64,000 nucleotides of DNA, taken from NCBI RefSeq assembly GCF_016714285.1, contig NZ_JADJNN010000039.1:1-64000 (forward strand), written 5' to 3'. The position numbers and the translations under genes are program-made. Every line of letters begins with the position of its first letter. The first letter of the stretch is position 1. The notes under the pieces were generated by a model that had not been told where the DNA came from, made no database searches, and worked only from the letters and a program-made list of their open reading frames with translations. Of the stretch, positions 56,080 through 64,000 are shown piece by piece. The stretch is from Nannocystis sp. GTDB lineage: Bacteria; Myxococcota_A; Polyangia; Nannocystales; Nannocystaceae.

Positions 56080-57411
56080 ATGAGCAGCACCGTTACCACC
56101 AAGACCGATGGCAAGCGCAAGCGACGCGGCAGCAGCCGCGAGCATGGCATCGCCATCTTGATGGTGCTCGCCTGCCTCGCGGTGCTGATGCCCTTCACGG
56201 CGGCCTTCAGCTACACGACCCGAGTCGACTGGCAGGCCGCGATCAACCTGCGCGACGAGGTCGCCGCCCGTAACCTCGAGCGCGGCGGCATGCGCCTCTC
56301 GCTGCTGCTCTTCGAGCTGCAGCGGATGGTCTTCAACCAGAAGCAGTTTCGCCAGATGCTCGGCACCTGGGACATCACCCAGGTCGCGCCCTACTTGATG
56401 TCGGCGTTCGGGTCGAAGGACGGCCACGAGGGCATCGCCGGACTCGCCGGTCTCGACAACAGCACCTTCAAGGACCTGGCGATCGACAGCGGCAGCTTCG
56501 AGATCCGGATGGAGGCCGAGAGCGGGAAGGTCAACATCAATTGCCTCGCGCAGGCCGGTCAGGGCAAGGACAGCTCGCAGGCCCGCACGGTGCAGACCCT
56601 CGAGTCGATGCTGATGCCCACGCTCTACGATCCTCTCTTCGACGAAGAGAAGGGCGACGGCCAGCGCTACAGTCGCAAGCAGATCCTGCAGGCGATGGTC
56701 GATTACATCGACGATGACCGCAAGAACTACGACGTCATCAAGCTGGCCACAAGCTCCACGCAGGAACGCTACCGCTACACCGAGATCTACGACCCGTACC
56801 AGCCGCGCGACGCCCGGCTCGACTCGGTCGAGGAGCTGAACCTGGTCGAGGGCGTCGACGACGACATCATGATGGCCTTCGGCGCCGACCTCACGGTGTA
56901 CGGCAGCTGCAAGGTCAACATCAACTTCGCCAGCGCCGATCAGATCGCGCTCGTGCTGCGCTACTCGGTCGACGCCGCCGACAAGTGGAAGACCGAGGGC
57001 GAGAATTTCCTGATGAAGACGCTGCCCCTGGCCCGCTACGTGGTCGACCAGCGGGAGTTCGCGCTGTTCGCCGACCTCAAGGCTTTCGAGGAGCTGGTCG
57101 AGAAGCCGGACAAGTTCATCAGCCCGCTTGCGGCGATGGGCGGGGCGACCAACGCCGCCTCGCTGCGCAACGCCAACATGCCGAAGATCCCCGAGGGCAT
57201 CCAGATCCGCCTCAACAGCGAGGAGAAGGAGGGTGAGACCCTGGGCGGCGTGCAGGACATCGCCAGCGTCGCTCCCGAGCGGGTCTACCGCGTCGAGATC
57301 ATCGCCGAGGCCGGCGCGGTCAAGAAGCGCCTCACCACCGTTTACGACATGCAGTACGCGCGCAGCCAGTCCAAGGGCACGGGCGCGTGGATCTACTACC
57401 GCGAGGACTAG
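56080..57411 (+). CDS. gspK: Tip pseudopilin GspK
   Basis: Encodes 443 residues. A basic leader ends EHG before IAILMVLACLAVLMPFTAAF. Glu at +5 is absent, as is normal for GspK. The large globular domain has VNINCLAQAG, QILQAMVDYIDDDRKNYD and a helix-hairpin-helix-like part (KVNINFASADQIALVL). GspK caps the pseudopilus and starts its assembly. Confidence 0.93.
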   Translation: MSSTVTTKTDGKRKRRGSSREHGIAILMVLACLAVLMPFTAAFSYTTRVDWQAAINLRDEVAARNLERGGMRLSLLLFELQRMVFNQKQFRQMLGTWDITQVAPYLMSAFGSKDGHEGIAGLAGLDNSTFKDLAIDSGSFEIRMEAESGKVNINCLAQAGQGKDSSQARTVQTLESMLMPTLYDPLFDEEKGDGQRYSRKQILQAMVDYIDDDRKNYDVIKLATSSTQERYRYTEIYDPYQPRDARLDSVEELNLVEGVDDDIMMAFGADLTVYGSCKVNINFASADQIALVLRYSVDAADKWKTEGENFLMKTLPLARYVVDQREFALFADLKAFEELVEKPDKFISPLAAMGGATNAASLRNANMPKIPEGIQIRLNSEEKEGETLGGVQDIASVAPERVYRVEIIAEAGAVKKRLTTVYDMQYARSQSKGTGAWIYYRED

Positions 57412-57417
57412 CAGCCC

Positions 57418-59178
57418 ATGGCCCAGAAGTACGTCGGTCTCGACCTCGGCACACATGAGGTCAAAGCAGTGCTCGTCAGCGCTGGCTTGCGCGCGACGCA
57501 GGTGCTCGAGGTCGCCGTCGAGCCGGTGCCCGCGCGGGCGGCCGGCGATGACGGCGTGAGCGCGGCGCTCGAGCAGGGGCTGGCCCTGCTGCGCCGGCGC
57601 GGCTGGAACCACTATCGCGTCGGCGTGGTGCTGCCGGGCTCGGCGGCCAGCTTCCGCGTGCTGAAGTTCCCCTTCGCCGACGCGCGGCGGATCGCCCAGG
57701 CGATCGCCTTCGAGGCCGAGGGCCAGTTCCCGGTCCCACTCGAGGAGCTCGAGTACGATCACATCCCGCTCGCCACTGGCTCAACGGGGCAGGCGCTGAT
57801 GGTCGCGGTGCGCCGCGACACCATCGACAAGATCACCCGCGCCTTCAAGGCCGCGAGCGTCGACCTCAAGCTCATCACCGTCGACGCGATCGCGATCACG
57901 CAGGTGCTCGACTCGGCGATCCCCGAGCTGGTGAAGACCGAACCGACCGACAGCCGCATCCCGGCGGTGCTGCTCCTCGACATCGGCCACCACACCACCG
58001 ACCTGGTCGCCTTCGGTGCCAAGGGCCCGCTCGCGGCCCGGGTGCTCCGCCGCGGCGGCGCCCACGTCACGCGCGCCCTGCAGGACCACTACCGCCTCGA
58101 TCCGGCGGCGGCGGAGCGGGCCAAGATCGAGAGCGGCTTCCTGCCGCACCGCGGTCAAGGCGAGCTCTCGGCGGCGCAGCTCGAGTCGGCCTCGCTGGTC
58201 GCGCGGGCGATCGAGCCGATCGTCCGCGAGGTCGAGCACACGCGACTGTGGCTGCGCGCCGAGTTCGGCGTCGAGATCACGCAGATCCGCGTCAGCGGCG
58301 GCGGAGCCCAGTTACGCGGCCTCGATGCCTACTTCGCCGAGCAGGTCGGGTTGCCGACCCTGCGCGCCCGTCCCCGCGACAACCTCGGCGGCGGCAGTCT
58401 CCACGGCCACGACTGGACCGGCACCAGCGCGGCTCTCGGCGCCGCCGTCGGCTGCGCCCGGCGGCCGCTGATCCAGCTGTTCAAGGACATCAACACGCAG
58501 CGAGGTGGCGACGGGAGCTGGCTGGTCGAGCGCATGGCCACCATCGGCGCCCTCGGCCTCGTGATCCTCGCGCTCGCGGCGATCGACACGATGGTCAAGA
58601 TCAGCGCGCTCGAGTCGGAGCGACAGGCCCGCGAGGACGAGCTCGGGGCGGCCAGCGCCAGGGTGTTCGGGGAGTCGCTGACGGCGGTGGAGGACATCGA
58701 GGCGCGCCTCAACGAGGTCGACGGCGAGGACATCACGAGCCTGATCGCCTCGCGGGGCGCGGTCGACGTGCTCGGCGCCTTCGTGAAGGCGACGGTGCCG
58801 GCCGGGCCCAAGCCACCGCCGGCCCCACCACCGCCGGCGCCCGCGGAGGGCGGCGAGGCTGGCGACGGGGAGGTGACCCCGGCCCCGGCGGAGGCGGCCC
58901 CGGCCGCGCCGTTGCCCGCGGTCGACCTGAACGCCGGCATCGCCTGGGATGACGACCTGCAGGTCGCGTCGATCGAGATCCGTCCGCTGGCGATCCAGTT
59001 CCGGGCCTCGGCCACTCGCACTACCACGCAGGACCGCCTCAAGACCCGACTTATGAGCTCGATGCCCTGCGTCACCAGCTTCCCCAACGCGCGTCTGCGC
59101 GATGAGAACGAGCGCAAGGTCTTCGACGCCACGCTCGAGCACGACTGCTACTTCAAGTCCCTGGAGGCCGAATCGTGA
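57418..59178 (+). CDS. gspL: Type II secretion protein GspL (PilM-like)
   Basis: Encodes 586 residues. The cytoplasmic domain is actin-like in the PilM manner: YVGLDLGTHEVKAVLV (phosphate 1), VLLLDIGHHTTDLVAF (phosphate 2) and IRVSGGGAQLRGLDAYF (adenosine). One membrane helix at about 370-390 (IGALGLVILALAAIDTMV) is followed by a coiled segment, a Pro/Ala linker and a small periplasmic domain. It tethers GspE to the membrane platform. Overlaps gspM by 4 bases (GTGA). Confidence 0.93.
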   Translation: MAQKYVGLDLGTHEVKAVLVSAGLRATQVLEVAVEPVPARAAGDDGVSAALEQGLALLRRRGWNHYRVGVVLPGSAASFRVLKFPFADARRIAQAIAFEAEGQFPVPLEELEYDHIPLATGSTGQALMVAVRRDTIDKITRAFKAASVDLKLITVDAIAITQVLDSAIPELVKTEPTDSRIPAVLLLDIGHHTTDLVAFGAKGPLAARVLRRGGAHVTRALQDHYRLDPAAAERAKIESGFLPHRGQGELSAAQLESASLVARAIEPIVREVEHTRLWLRAEFGVEITQIRVSGGGAQLRGLDAYFAEQVGLPTLRARPRDNLGGGSLHGHDWTGTSAALGAAVGCARRPLIQLFKDINTQRGGDGSWLVERMATIGALGLVILALAAIDTMVKISALESERQAREDELGAASARVFGESLTAVEDIEARLNEVDGEDITSLIASRGAVDVLGAFVKATVPAGPKPPPAPPPPAPAEGGEAGDGEVTPAPAEAAPAAPLPAVDLNAGIAWDDDLQVASIEIRPLAIQFRASATRTTTQDRLKTRLMSSMPCVTSFPNARLRDENERKVFDATLEHDCYFKSLEAES

Positions 59179-59792
59179 GCGCCCCGCCGATCCAGCAGCC
59201 GCTCCTCGGCGGTTTCATCGCCCGCCTGCAGCCGCGTGAGCGCGCGTTGCTCGGCATCCTCCTCATCGTCTTCTTCGCAATCGCGACCGGCGTGCTGTTC
59301 ATGCTGCGCAGCTCGTCGCTCGCGGAGCAGCAGGAGGCGATCGACGGCTTGCGCCGCGGCCTCGACCTCGTGAACACCCGCGGCACGGTCTACGATCTCA
59401 AGAAGAAGGAGAAGGCCGCGCGCGAGGCTCGCATCGCCAACATCCAGCCGATCGTGTTCTCGGCCCTGCTGGAGGAGGCCTCGCGCAGCTTGACCACCGG
59501 GACCCTGCGCGGCGAGGAGGAGAAGCCCTCGGTGCCGCTGGGTGACGGCACCCTGATCAAGCGCATCTACGGCTTCGAGGTGCGCAACGTGGCGCTCGAG
59601 GAGCTGATGACCTTCCTGACCAAGGTCGAGCAGCAGCCCGGCAACATCCTCATCGTCGAGCGTCTGGCGATCAAGTCGCTGTCGTCGATGGAAGATCGGC
59701 TCAACGTCGAGATCGATCTGGCGACCTGGGAGCTGCTGAAGCCGGAGCCGGTCGTCGACGCGGCCGCCGGTGGCGAGGGGGCCGAGCCATGA
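59175..59792 (+). CDS. gspM: Type II secretion protein GspM
   Basis: Encodes 205 residues from a GTG overlapping the gspL stop. One N-terminal membrane helix (ALLGILLIVFFAIATGVLFML), a coiled-coil segment, then a small alpha/beta periplasmic domain (EELMTFLTKVEQQPGNILIVERLAIKSL). It partners GspL. The last 4 bases overlap gspN (ATGA). Confidence 0.88.
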   Translation: MSAPPIQQPLLGGFIARLQPRERALLGILLIVFFAIATGVLFMLRSSSLAEQQEAIDGLRRGLDLVNTRGTVYDLKKKEKAAREARIANIQPIVFSALLEEASRSLTTGTLRGEEEKPSVPLGDGTLIKRIYGFEVRNVALEELMTFLTKVEQQPGNILIVERLAIKSLSSMEDRLNVEIDLATWELLKPEPVVDAAAGGEGAEP

Positions 59793-61300
59793 AGATCAAG
59801 CTGCCTGCATTTCGATTCGGCCGCGGCGCGAGCGGACCCTCGGGCCCCGCGCCGGGCGGCCCCCTGGTCGCCGAACCCGCGATGGGCGGCGCCGGCGATC
59901 GCATGCGCCTGCTGTCTCGCCGCCTGCGCGGCGCCGCCGGCTACGTGTTCCTGTTCATCGTCGTGTTCTTCGTGTTCGTGTGGATCTCGCTGCCGACCCG
60001 CGCGATCGCCTGGCGCATCGGCCAGGCCGCCCGCGACGCCGGCTACATCGTCGAGATCGAGGACCTGTCGCTGTCGCCGCTCGGCGGGGTGACCCTCTAC
60101 AACGTCACCTGGACCTTCCAGCCCTCGCACTCGGGACAGATCCCGCGCAAGCTCGAGCTCGAGCAGGTCGCGGTCGACGTGTCGGTGCTGGGCCTGCTGT
60201 TCGGCAAGTACGACGTCGAGGTCGACACCAAGATCGACGAGGCGACGATCCACGCCGCGTACACGCGGAGCGAGAGCGAGTCGACGGTGCAGATCAAGGT
60301 CGAGGAGCTGGCGCTCTACGACGTGCCCAAGCTGCAGCAGGCGGTCAACGCCCCGGTCACCGGGCTGTTCGCGCTCAACGTGGACCTGACCTTGCCCGAG
60401 AACCAGTTCAGCAAGGCGACCGGGTCGATCTCGATCGAGTGCTCGTCGTGCAAGATCGGGGACGGTGAGACCCTGCTGTTCCTCCCCGGCGCGAGCGGCA
60501 TCATGGCCAAGGGCATGACGCTGCCGGAGATCGACCTCGGGACGCTCAGCGGGAGCCTGGTCGTCGCCGACGGCAAGGCCACCGCCGAGAAGTTCGAGAC
60601 CAGCAGCGACGACATCACGCTCAAGCTCACTGGCTCGCTGAACCTGGCCGACCCGTTCTCCAAGTCGGAGTTCGCCTTCGACATGAAGCTGCTGCTCACG
60701 CAGGCGCTGCAGGACCGCAGCGAGCCGCTCAAGCTGATGTATCAGACGGCCGGGCCCTCGACGAAGATGGACCCGCCGGAGGAGGCCTGGCTCGGCTTCA
60801 AGCTGCGGGGTAGCGCCGGCAAGCCGAAGTTCATGGGCATCAAGGCGAAGTCGCGGGAGGAACGCGACCGCGAGCGGCGCCAGGCGGCGCTCGAGCGCGA
60901 TGCGAAGCGCAAGGCGCAGAAGGCCAAGCGCGAGCGCGAGAAGAAGAACGCGGCGACGCCTGCCGAAGACGCGGCCGGAGCGGCGGTGGCCGACCCGAGC
61001 GCAGCGCCGGAGGACAGCAAGCCGGAGGACAGCAGGCCGGAGGACAGCAAGCCGGCCGAGGCGAAGATCGAGCTGCCGGCGGTGGAGGACAGCAAGCCGG
61101 AGGAGCCCGCGGAGGAGCCCAAGCCGGAGGACAGCAAGCCGGTCGAGCCGCCGCCCGAGGAGAAGCCGGTCGAGACCCCCGAGGCGGGCGGTCAGGAAGG
61201 CGGACAGGGCGAGGGCGGGGCTCCGGCCGAGGGCGCACCCGCGGAGGGCCAGGGCGGCGAGGCGGCACCGCCAGCGGAGGGCGGCGAGGCGCCCCGCTGA
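59789..61300 (+). CDS. gspN: Type II secretion protein GspN
   Basis: Encodes 503 residues. One membrane helix at about 50-70 (VFLFIVVFFVFVWISLPT). The AsmA/GspN-like beta-rich domain extends to about 350 (GYIVEIEDLSLSPLGGVTLYN; VSVLGLLFGKYDVEVDTKID). A basic helical stretch (REERDRERRQAALERDAKRK) then leads to a 120-residue low-complexity Pro/Glu/Lys/Gly tail. Part of the tail is built from 15-base repeats coding for KPEDS (61014-61070). Role in secretion is accessory. Last gene of the operon. Confidence 0.88.
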   Translation: MKIKLPAFRFGRGASGPSGPAPGGPLVAEPAMGGAGDRMRLLSRRLRGAAGYVFLFIVVFFVFVWISLPTRAIAWRIGQAARDAGYIVEIEDLSLSPLGGVTLYNVTWTFQPSHSGQIPRKLELEQVAVDVSVLGLLFGKYDVEVDTKIDEATIHAAYTRSESESTVQIKVEELALYDVPKLQQAVNAPVTGLFALNVDLTLPENQFSKATGSISIECSSCKIGDGETLLFLPGASGIMAKGMTLPEIDLGTLSGSLVVADGKATAEKFETSSDDITLKLTGSLNLADPFSKSEFAFDMKLLLTQALQDRSEPLKLMYQTAGPSTKMDPPEEAWLGFKLRGSAGKPKFMGIKAKSREERDRERRQAALERDAKRKAQKAKREREKKNAATPAEDAAGAAVADPSAAPEDSKPEDSRPEDSKPAEAKIELPAVEDSKPEEPAEEPKPEDSKPVEPPPEEKPVETPEAGGQEGGQGEGGAPAEGAPAEGQGGEAAPPAEGGEAPR

Positions 61301-61545
61301 TCGGCGGCGCTGGACAGTGGCGCCGCTCTCGAGGTGGCTCACGGCGATTGTCGATGTGGTCGATCCGTCGTCTGTGGAATTGCCAGTGTGTTTTGGCGGC
61401 GCGGACCCAGGCGTGTCGATGCCAGCATTTTTTACGCTGTATGGATTGAGGCGGTTCTGCATGTCTGTACGGCCTCTTGGGCGCCGCATTTTTTGCGCAC
61501 GGGCATCCTGGCGGCTTGCATGGGGAATGGGCAACCTGATTCCCC
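61301..61545. other. Intergenic region after the gsp operon
   Basis: 245 bases. A hairpin with 7-base GCGGCGC/GCGCCGC arms (61304-61326), without a T-tract, could end the operon. Two direct repeats GCATTTTTTRCGC lie at 61425-61437 and 61486-61498, 61 bases apart. TGGGGAAT (61521-61528) and ATTCCCCA (61539-61546) form a perfect 8-base inverted repeat that touches the ATG of the next gene. The A/T content is well above the rest of the window. No gene seen. Confidence 0.55.
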
Positions 61546-61546
61546 A
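61521..61546 (+). promoter_or_regulatory. Inverted repeat at the start codon
   Basis: TGGGGAAT and ATTCCCCA with a 10-base spacer end on the A of the ATG at 61546. It could be an operator or an mRNA hairpin that masks that start. Confidence 0.45.
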
Positions 61547-63024
61547 TGGAGAACCCGACCCATGAGTCGAACATCATGCCTACCGACGGACCGGCGGCGA
61601 ATACACCGGATCTTCGTGCGGGTGGGGCCGGACGAGTGTTGGTGGTCGACGACGAGTCCAGCGCGCGCTCGGCACTGAGCGAGCTGTTGCGCGAGGAGGG
61701 CTACGAGGTCCAGTCCGCCGCCGACGGCTACAAGGCGCTTGGACGGGTCGACACGTGGCCCCCGGACGTGGTCATCACTGACGTGAAGATGCCGGCGCTG
61801 GGGGGCATCGAGCTGATGGCGAAGCTGCGCGAGCGCATGCCGGATGTCGCGGTGATCGTGCTGACCGCGTACGGGTCGGTCGAGGGGGCGGTCGAGGCGA
61901 TGCACATGGGCGCGGACGACTATCTCGGCAAGCCGGTGCACCTGCCGCAGCTGCTGGTGGTGCTGCGCCGGGTGCTGGCGCACCGCCACTTGCAGAAGGA
62001 AGCCCGGAGTCTGCGCTCGGCGCTGGCGGCTCGCGAGGATGACGCGATGTCTGGCGTGGTCGGTCACGCGAAGGCGCTGCGCGACCTCCTCGACCTCGCG
62101 CGCCAGGTCGCTGACGCGCCGGTGTCGGTGCTGATCGCGGGGGAGAGCGGCACCGGCAAGCAGCAGGTGGCGCGGCTGATCCACCAGTGGAGCGGGCGCC
62201 GGGGCGGTCCGCTGATCAACGTCAAGTGCGGCGCGCTGGGCGACGCGGCGGCGGCCGAGCGCGAGCTGTTCGGGCAGGTCGAGGCCGGCGTGGTGATCCG
62301 CGAGGGCCGCGTGCGCGAGGCGGAGGGCGGCACCCTGGTGCTCGCCGACGTCGACGCGCTGCCGCTGGCGGCGCAGGCCCGGGTGCTACGGGTGCTGCAG
62401 GAGCACCGGCACGAGCCGCTCGGCGACGGTGAAGCGCGGAGCGCCGACCTGCGGGTGATCGCCACGACCAGCAAGGACCTCGACCGCCTGGTCAAGGCCG
62501 GCAAGTTTCGCGACGACCTGTACTACCGCCTCGGGGTGGTCAGCCTGCGCACGCCCTCGCTGCGCGAGCGGCGGGACGACGTGCCCCTGCTGGCGATGCA
62601 CTTCCTGCGGCGCTCGGCGGCGCGGGCACGCAAGCAGGTGGTCGGCTTCGGCGAGCGGGCGCTCGGGGTGCTGCTGGCGTGTGACTGGCCGGGCAACATC
62701 CGTCAGCTCGAGCACTGCGTCGAGCGGGCGGTGGTGATGTGTCGCGGCACGGAGATCGAGCCGCGGGACCTGCCGCGCGAGGTCATGTCGCGGACGCGGG
62801 GCGACGACGCGGCGCCGGTGATCCCGGGCGCGTCGCTGCGGGAGCTCGAGCGCTACGCGATCCTTCGCACGCTCGAGCACGTCGGCGGGAGCACGAGCAA
62901 GGCGGCGAAGATCCTCGGCATCTCACCGCGTAAGATCCAGTACCGGCTCAACGAGTACCGCGGCGGGGCGCCGAGCGCGAGCGGATCGGGCGAGTTCGCG
63001 GCGACCGAGCTGATGGACGACTGA
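61546..63024 (+). CDS. Degenerate NtrC-type response regulator without GAFTGA
   Basis: Encodes 492 residues from the ATG at 61546 (or 482 from 61576, MPTDGPAANTPD; neither has a good ribosome site). The receiver domain is intact (VVDDESS, Asp in VITDVKMPAL, LTAYGS, GKPVHL). The AAA+ domain keeps Walker A GESGTGKQ and the arginine-rich DLYYRLGVVSLRTPSLRERRDD block. Between ELFGQVEAG and VIREGR about six residues are missing exactly where GAFTGA should be, and Walker B reads GGTLVLADVDALP instead of FLDE. It therefore should not activate sigma-54 polymerase in the usual way and may hydrolyse ATP poorly. The Fis-type DNA-binding end is normal (GGSTSKAAKILGISPRKIQYRL). Possibly a repressor or sigma-54-independent regulator of the gsp region. 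Confidence 0.9.
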   Translation: MENPTHESNIMPTDGPAANTPDLRAGGAGRVLVVDDESSARSALSELLREEGYEVQSAADGYKALGRVDTWPPDVVITDVKMPALGGIELMAKLRERMPDVAVIVLTAYGSVEGAVEAMHMGADDYLGKPVHLPQLLVVLRRVLAHRHLQKEARSLRSALAAREDDAMSGVVGHAKALRDLLDLARQVADAPVSVLIAGESGTGKQQVARLIHQWSGRRGGPLINVKCGALGDAAAAERELFGQVEAGVVIREGRVREAEGGTLVLADVDALPLAAQARVLRVLQEHRHEPLGDGEARSADLRVIATTSKDLDRLVKAGKFRDDLYYRLGVVSLRTPSLRERRDDVPLLAMHFLRRSAARARKQVVGFGERALGVLLACDWPGNIRQLEHCVERAVVMCRGTEIEPRDLPREVMSRTRGDDAAPVIPGASLRELERYAILRTLEHVGGSTSKAAKILGISPRKIQYRLNEYRGGAPSASGSGEFAATELMDD

Positions 63025-63034
63025 GCCGCGCGGG

Positions 63035-63178
63035 AGGAGCTGTCCTGAAGGACAGCTCCTTTTGGCCCGAGGCGGGGCAACGAAGGGCCTGCAGAGGAGC
63101 TGTCCTGAAGGACAGCTCCTCGGCGCGAGGTGGGGCAACGGAGGCCCTGCAGAGGAGCTGTCCTGAAGGACAGCTCAG
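63035..63178. repeat. Three tandem hairpin units, terminator-like
   Basis: Units of about 59 bases, each with AGGAGCTGTCC-TGAA-GGACAGCTCCT. TGTCC starts at 63041, 63101 and 63159. Arms are 11 bases in the first two copies and shorter in the third. The first is followed by TTTT and could terminate the upstream gene. The set fills the convergent gap between 63024 and 63190. Confidence 0.88.
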
Positions 63179-63189
63179 TCGGCCCGAGC

Positions 63190-64000
63190 TCAGGTTGCGA
63201 CCTGGCGGCGCAGCGTCAGGTAGGCGTCGCTGAGCATGAACACGGCGAGCTCCTGGGCGGTTCGGCTCAGGCTGATGCGCTGCTTGAGGCTGCCGTTGGC
63301 GAAGCCGTCGAGCAGGCAGGCGGCGGCGAGGCAGCCGCTGACGTCGCCCGAGAGCAGGAGGGCCATGCGCAGGTCGGTGGTGAGGGTGGCGCGGGCGGTG
63401 GCGGCAGGCTCGAAGTGGGTGCTCGAGAGGGCCTGGCAGATGCGCAGGAGCGGGCGTCGCTGGCGGCGCGGGAGGTTCTTGCCGAGGTTGTTGGTGAGGT
63501 CGCGGAGGCGGCGGGCGTCGGGGTCCGCCGTGATCGCGTTGAAGACCTTGGTGACCTCAAAGCTGGCGGCGAGCATGAGGTCGAGCTCGACGGGGACGAG
63601 CGAGCGGACCTTGTCGCCGCCGAGGGCGCGGCGGGCCAGGGCGAGCGCCGCGAGGCCGCGCCAGGCGATCAGGTCGCCGCGGATCCACAGGTTGACGCCG
63701 AGGCGCAGGGTCGGGTCGTCGCCCTCGTCGAGCAGGGCGATGGTGTTGTTGATCGCGGAGGCGCGCAGGCTGAGCTCGGCGAGGCCGAGGAGGCGGCCCC
63801 AGTTCTGCAGCGGGAGCGCGAGGCCCTGCACGTCGACGTTGGCCGGCACGGGCACGACCTCGTCGGGGCCGAGGCCGCTAAACTCGACGTACATGCGGTC
63901 CATCGCCGACTCGACGCACGCGAGCAGGTCGCTGATGTCGGCGGTCTCGCCGGGCGAGAGCAGCAGCTGACGCAGCGCCGGGGTGGCGAGCACGTTCTGC
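63190..64000 (-). CDS. Partial gene of unknown function
   Basis: The 3' end of a minus-strand gene; the frame stays open to the window edge, so the N-terminus lies outside. The visible 270 residues are helical and rich in Leu, Ala and Arg (LLGLAELSLRASAINNTIALLD; GLAALALARRALGGDKVRSLVP; RQRRPLLRICQALSSTHFE). No catalytic motif, membrane helix or known domain is apparent. Its stop is 10 bases beyond the palindrome array. Confidence 0.75.
   Translation of the reverse strand, partial: QNVLATPALRQLLLSPGETADISDLLACVESAMDRMYVEFSGLGPDEVVPVPANVDVQGLALPLQNWGRLLGLAELSLRASAINNTIALLDEGDDPTLRLGVNLWIRGDLIAWRGLAALALARRALGGDKVRSLVPVELDLMLAASFEVTKVFNAITADPDARRLRDLTNNLGKNLPRRQRRPLLRICQALSSTHFEPAATARATLTTDLRMALLLSGDVSGCLAAACLLDGFANGSLKQRISLSRTAQELAVFMLSDAYLTLRRQVAT

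Overview
The window is about 64 kb of very GC-rich DNA, almost fully coding, from what looks like a myxobacterium of the Nannocystis type (Myxococcota). The evidence is indirect but consistent: lipoproteins with Cys-rich DUF4215 repeats and MopE-type metal-binding motifs, Ser/Thr kinases fused to WD40 propellers, sigma-54 activators with FHA or receiver domains, ECF sigma factors, a glycine-rich ALK/LTK-like domain, and a long gspC-N operon. I saw no tRNA, rRNA, CRISPR array, transposase or phage gene.

Layout. 1-3650: two tandem copies of a glycine-rich lipoprotein gene, each followed by a decayed remnant of the 3' end of the neighbouring sulfatase gene. 3651-7954 (minus): a membrane sulfatase/phosphotransferase whose GTG start overlaps the stop of thiC, which sits behind a TPP riboswitch. 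8336-12370: a DUF4215/fibrinogen-like lipoprotein, an FHA sigma-54 activator, a small unknown gene and a Ser/Thr-rich lipoprotein. 12563-15044: a PhoB/PhoR-like two-component pair. 15123-17668 (minus): two von Willebrand A lipoproteins. 17722-23987 and 30947-36099: two loci that each hold an ECF sigma factor, a WD40 kinase and a TPR-like protein with two C-terminal membrane helices. Between them lie an SMC-like ATPase, a Uma2 family protein, an orphan GspC-like lipoprotein, rsgA and a WG-repeat protein. 36137-45000: a dihaem cytochrome c lipoprotein, an NAD(P)-binding/CPBP-protease fusion, an alpha/beta hydrolase, an acyl-CoA dehydrogenase, a solitary DNA methyltransferase and a small exported protein. 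45137-61300: a sigma-54 activator followed by gspC, D, E, F, G, H, I, J, K, L, M and N with overlapping or near-touching ends, so one operon of about 16 kb for a type II secretion system (no prepilin peptidase here). 61546-63024: a second activator-like protein that has lost its GAFTGA loop. 63190-end: a partial gene.

The most unusual signal is not a gene. A short inverted repeat, TGTCC-N4-GGACA, occurs 21 times with perfect arms and about 12 more times with one arm mismatch, where chance predicts about 0.06. It sits in tandem groups at four of the eight convergent gene junctions. It also sits inside coding sequences in all three frames (peptides of the type CPxGQ, LSxGT and VPxDS), including a five-copy in-frame array in a Rossmann-fold protein. 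Arms are conserved and loops vary. It resembles in concept the Rickettsia palindromic elements or cyanobacterial HIP1, but I do not recognise this family.

A second recurring pattern is a -10-like TANNNT hexamer about 7 bases before the start codon at many genes, which suggests widespread leaderless transcription.
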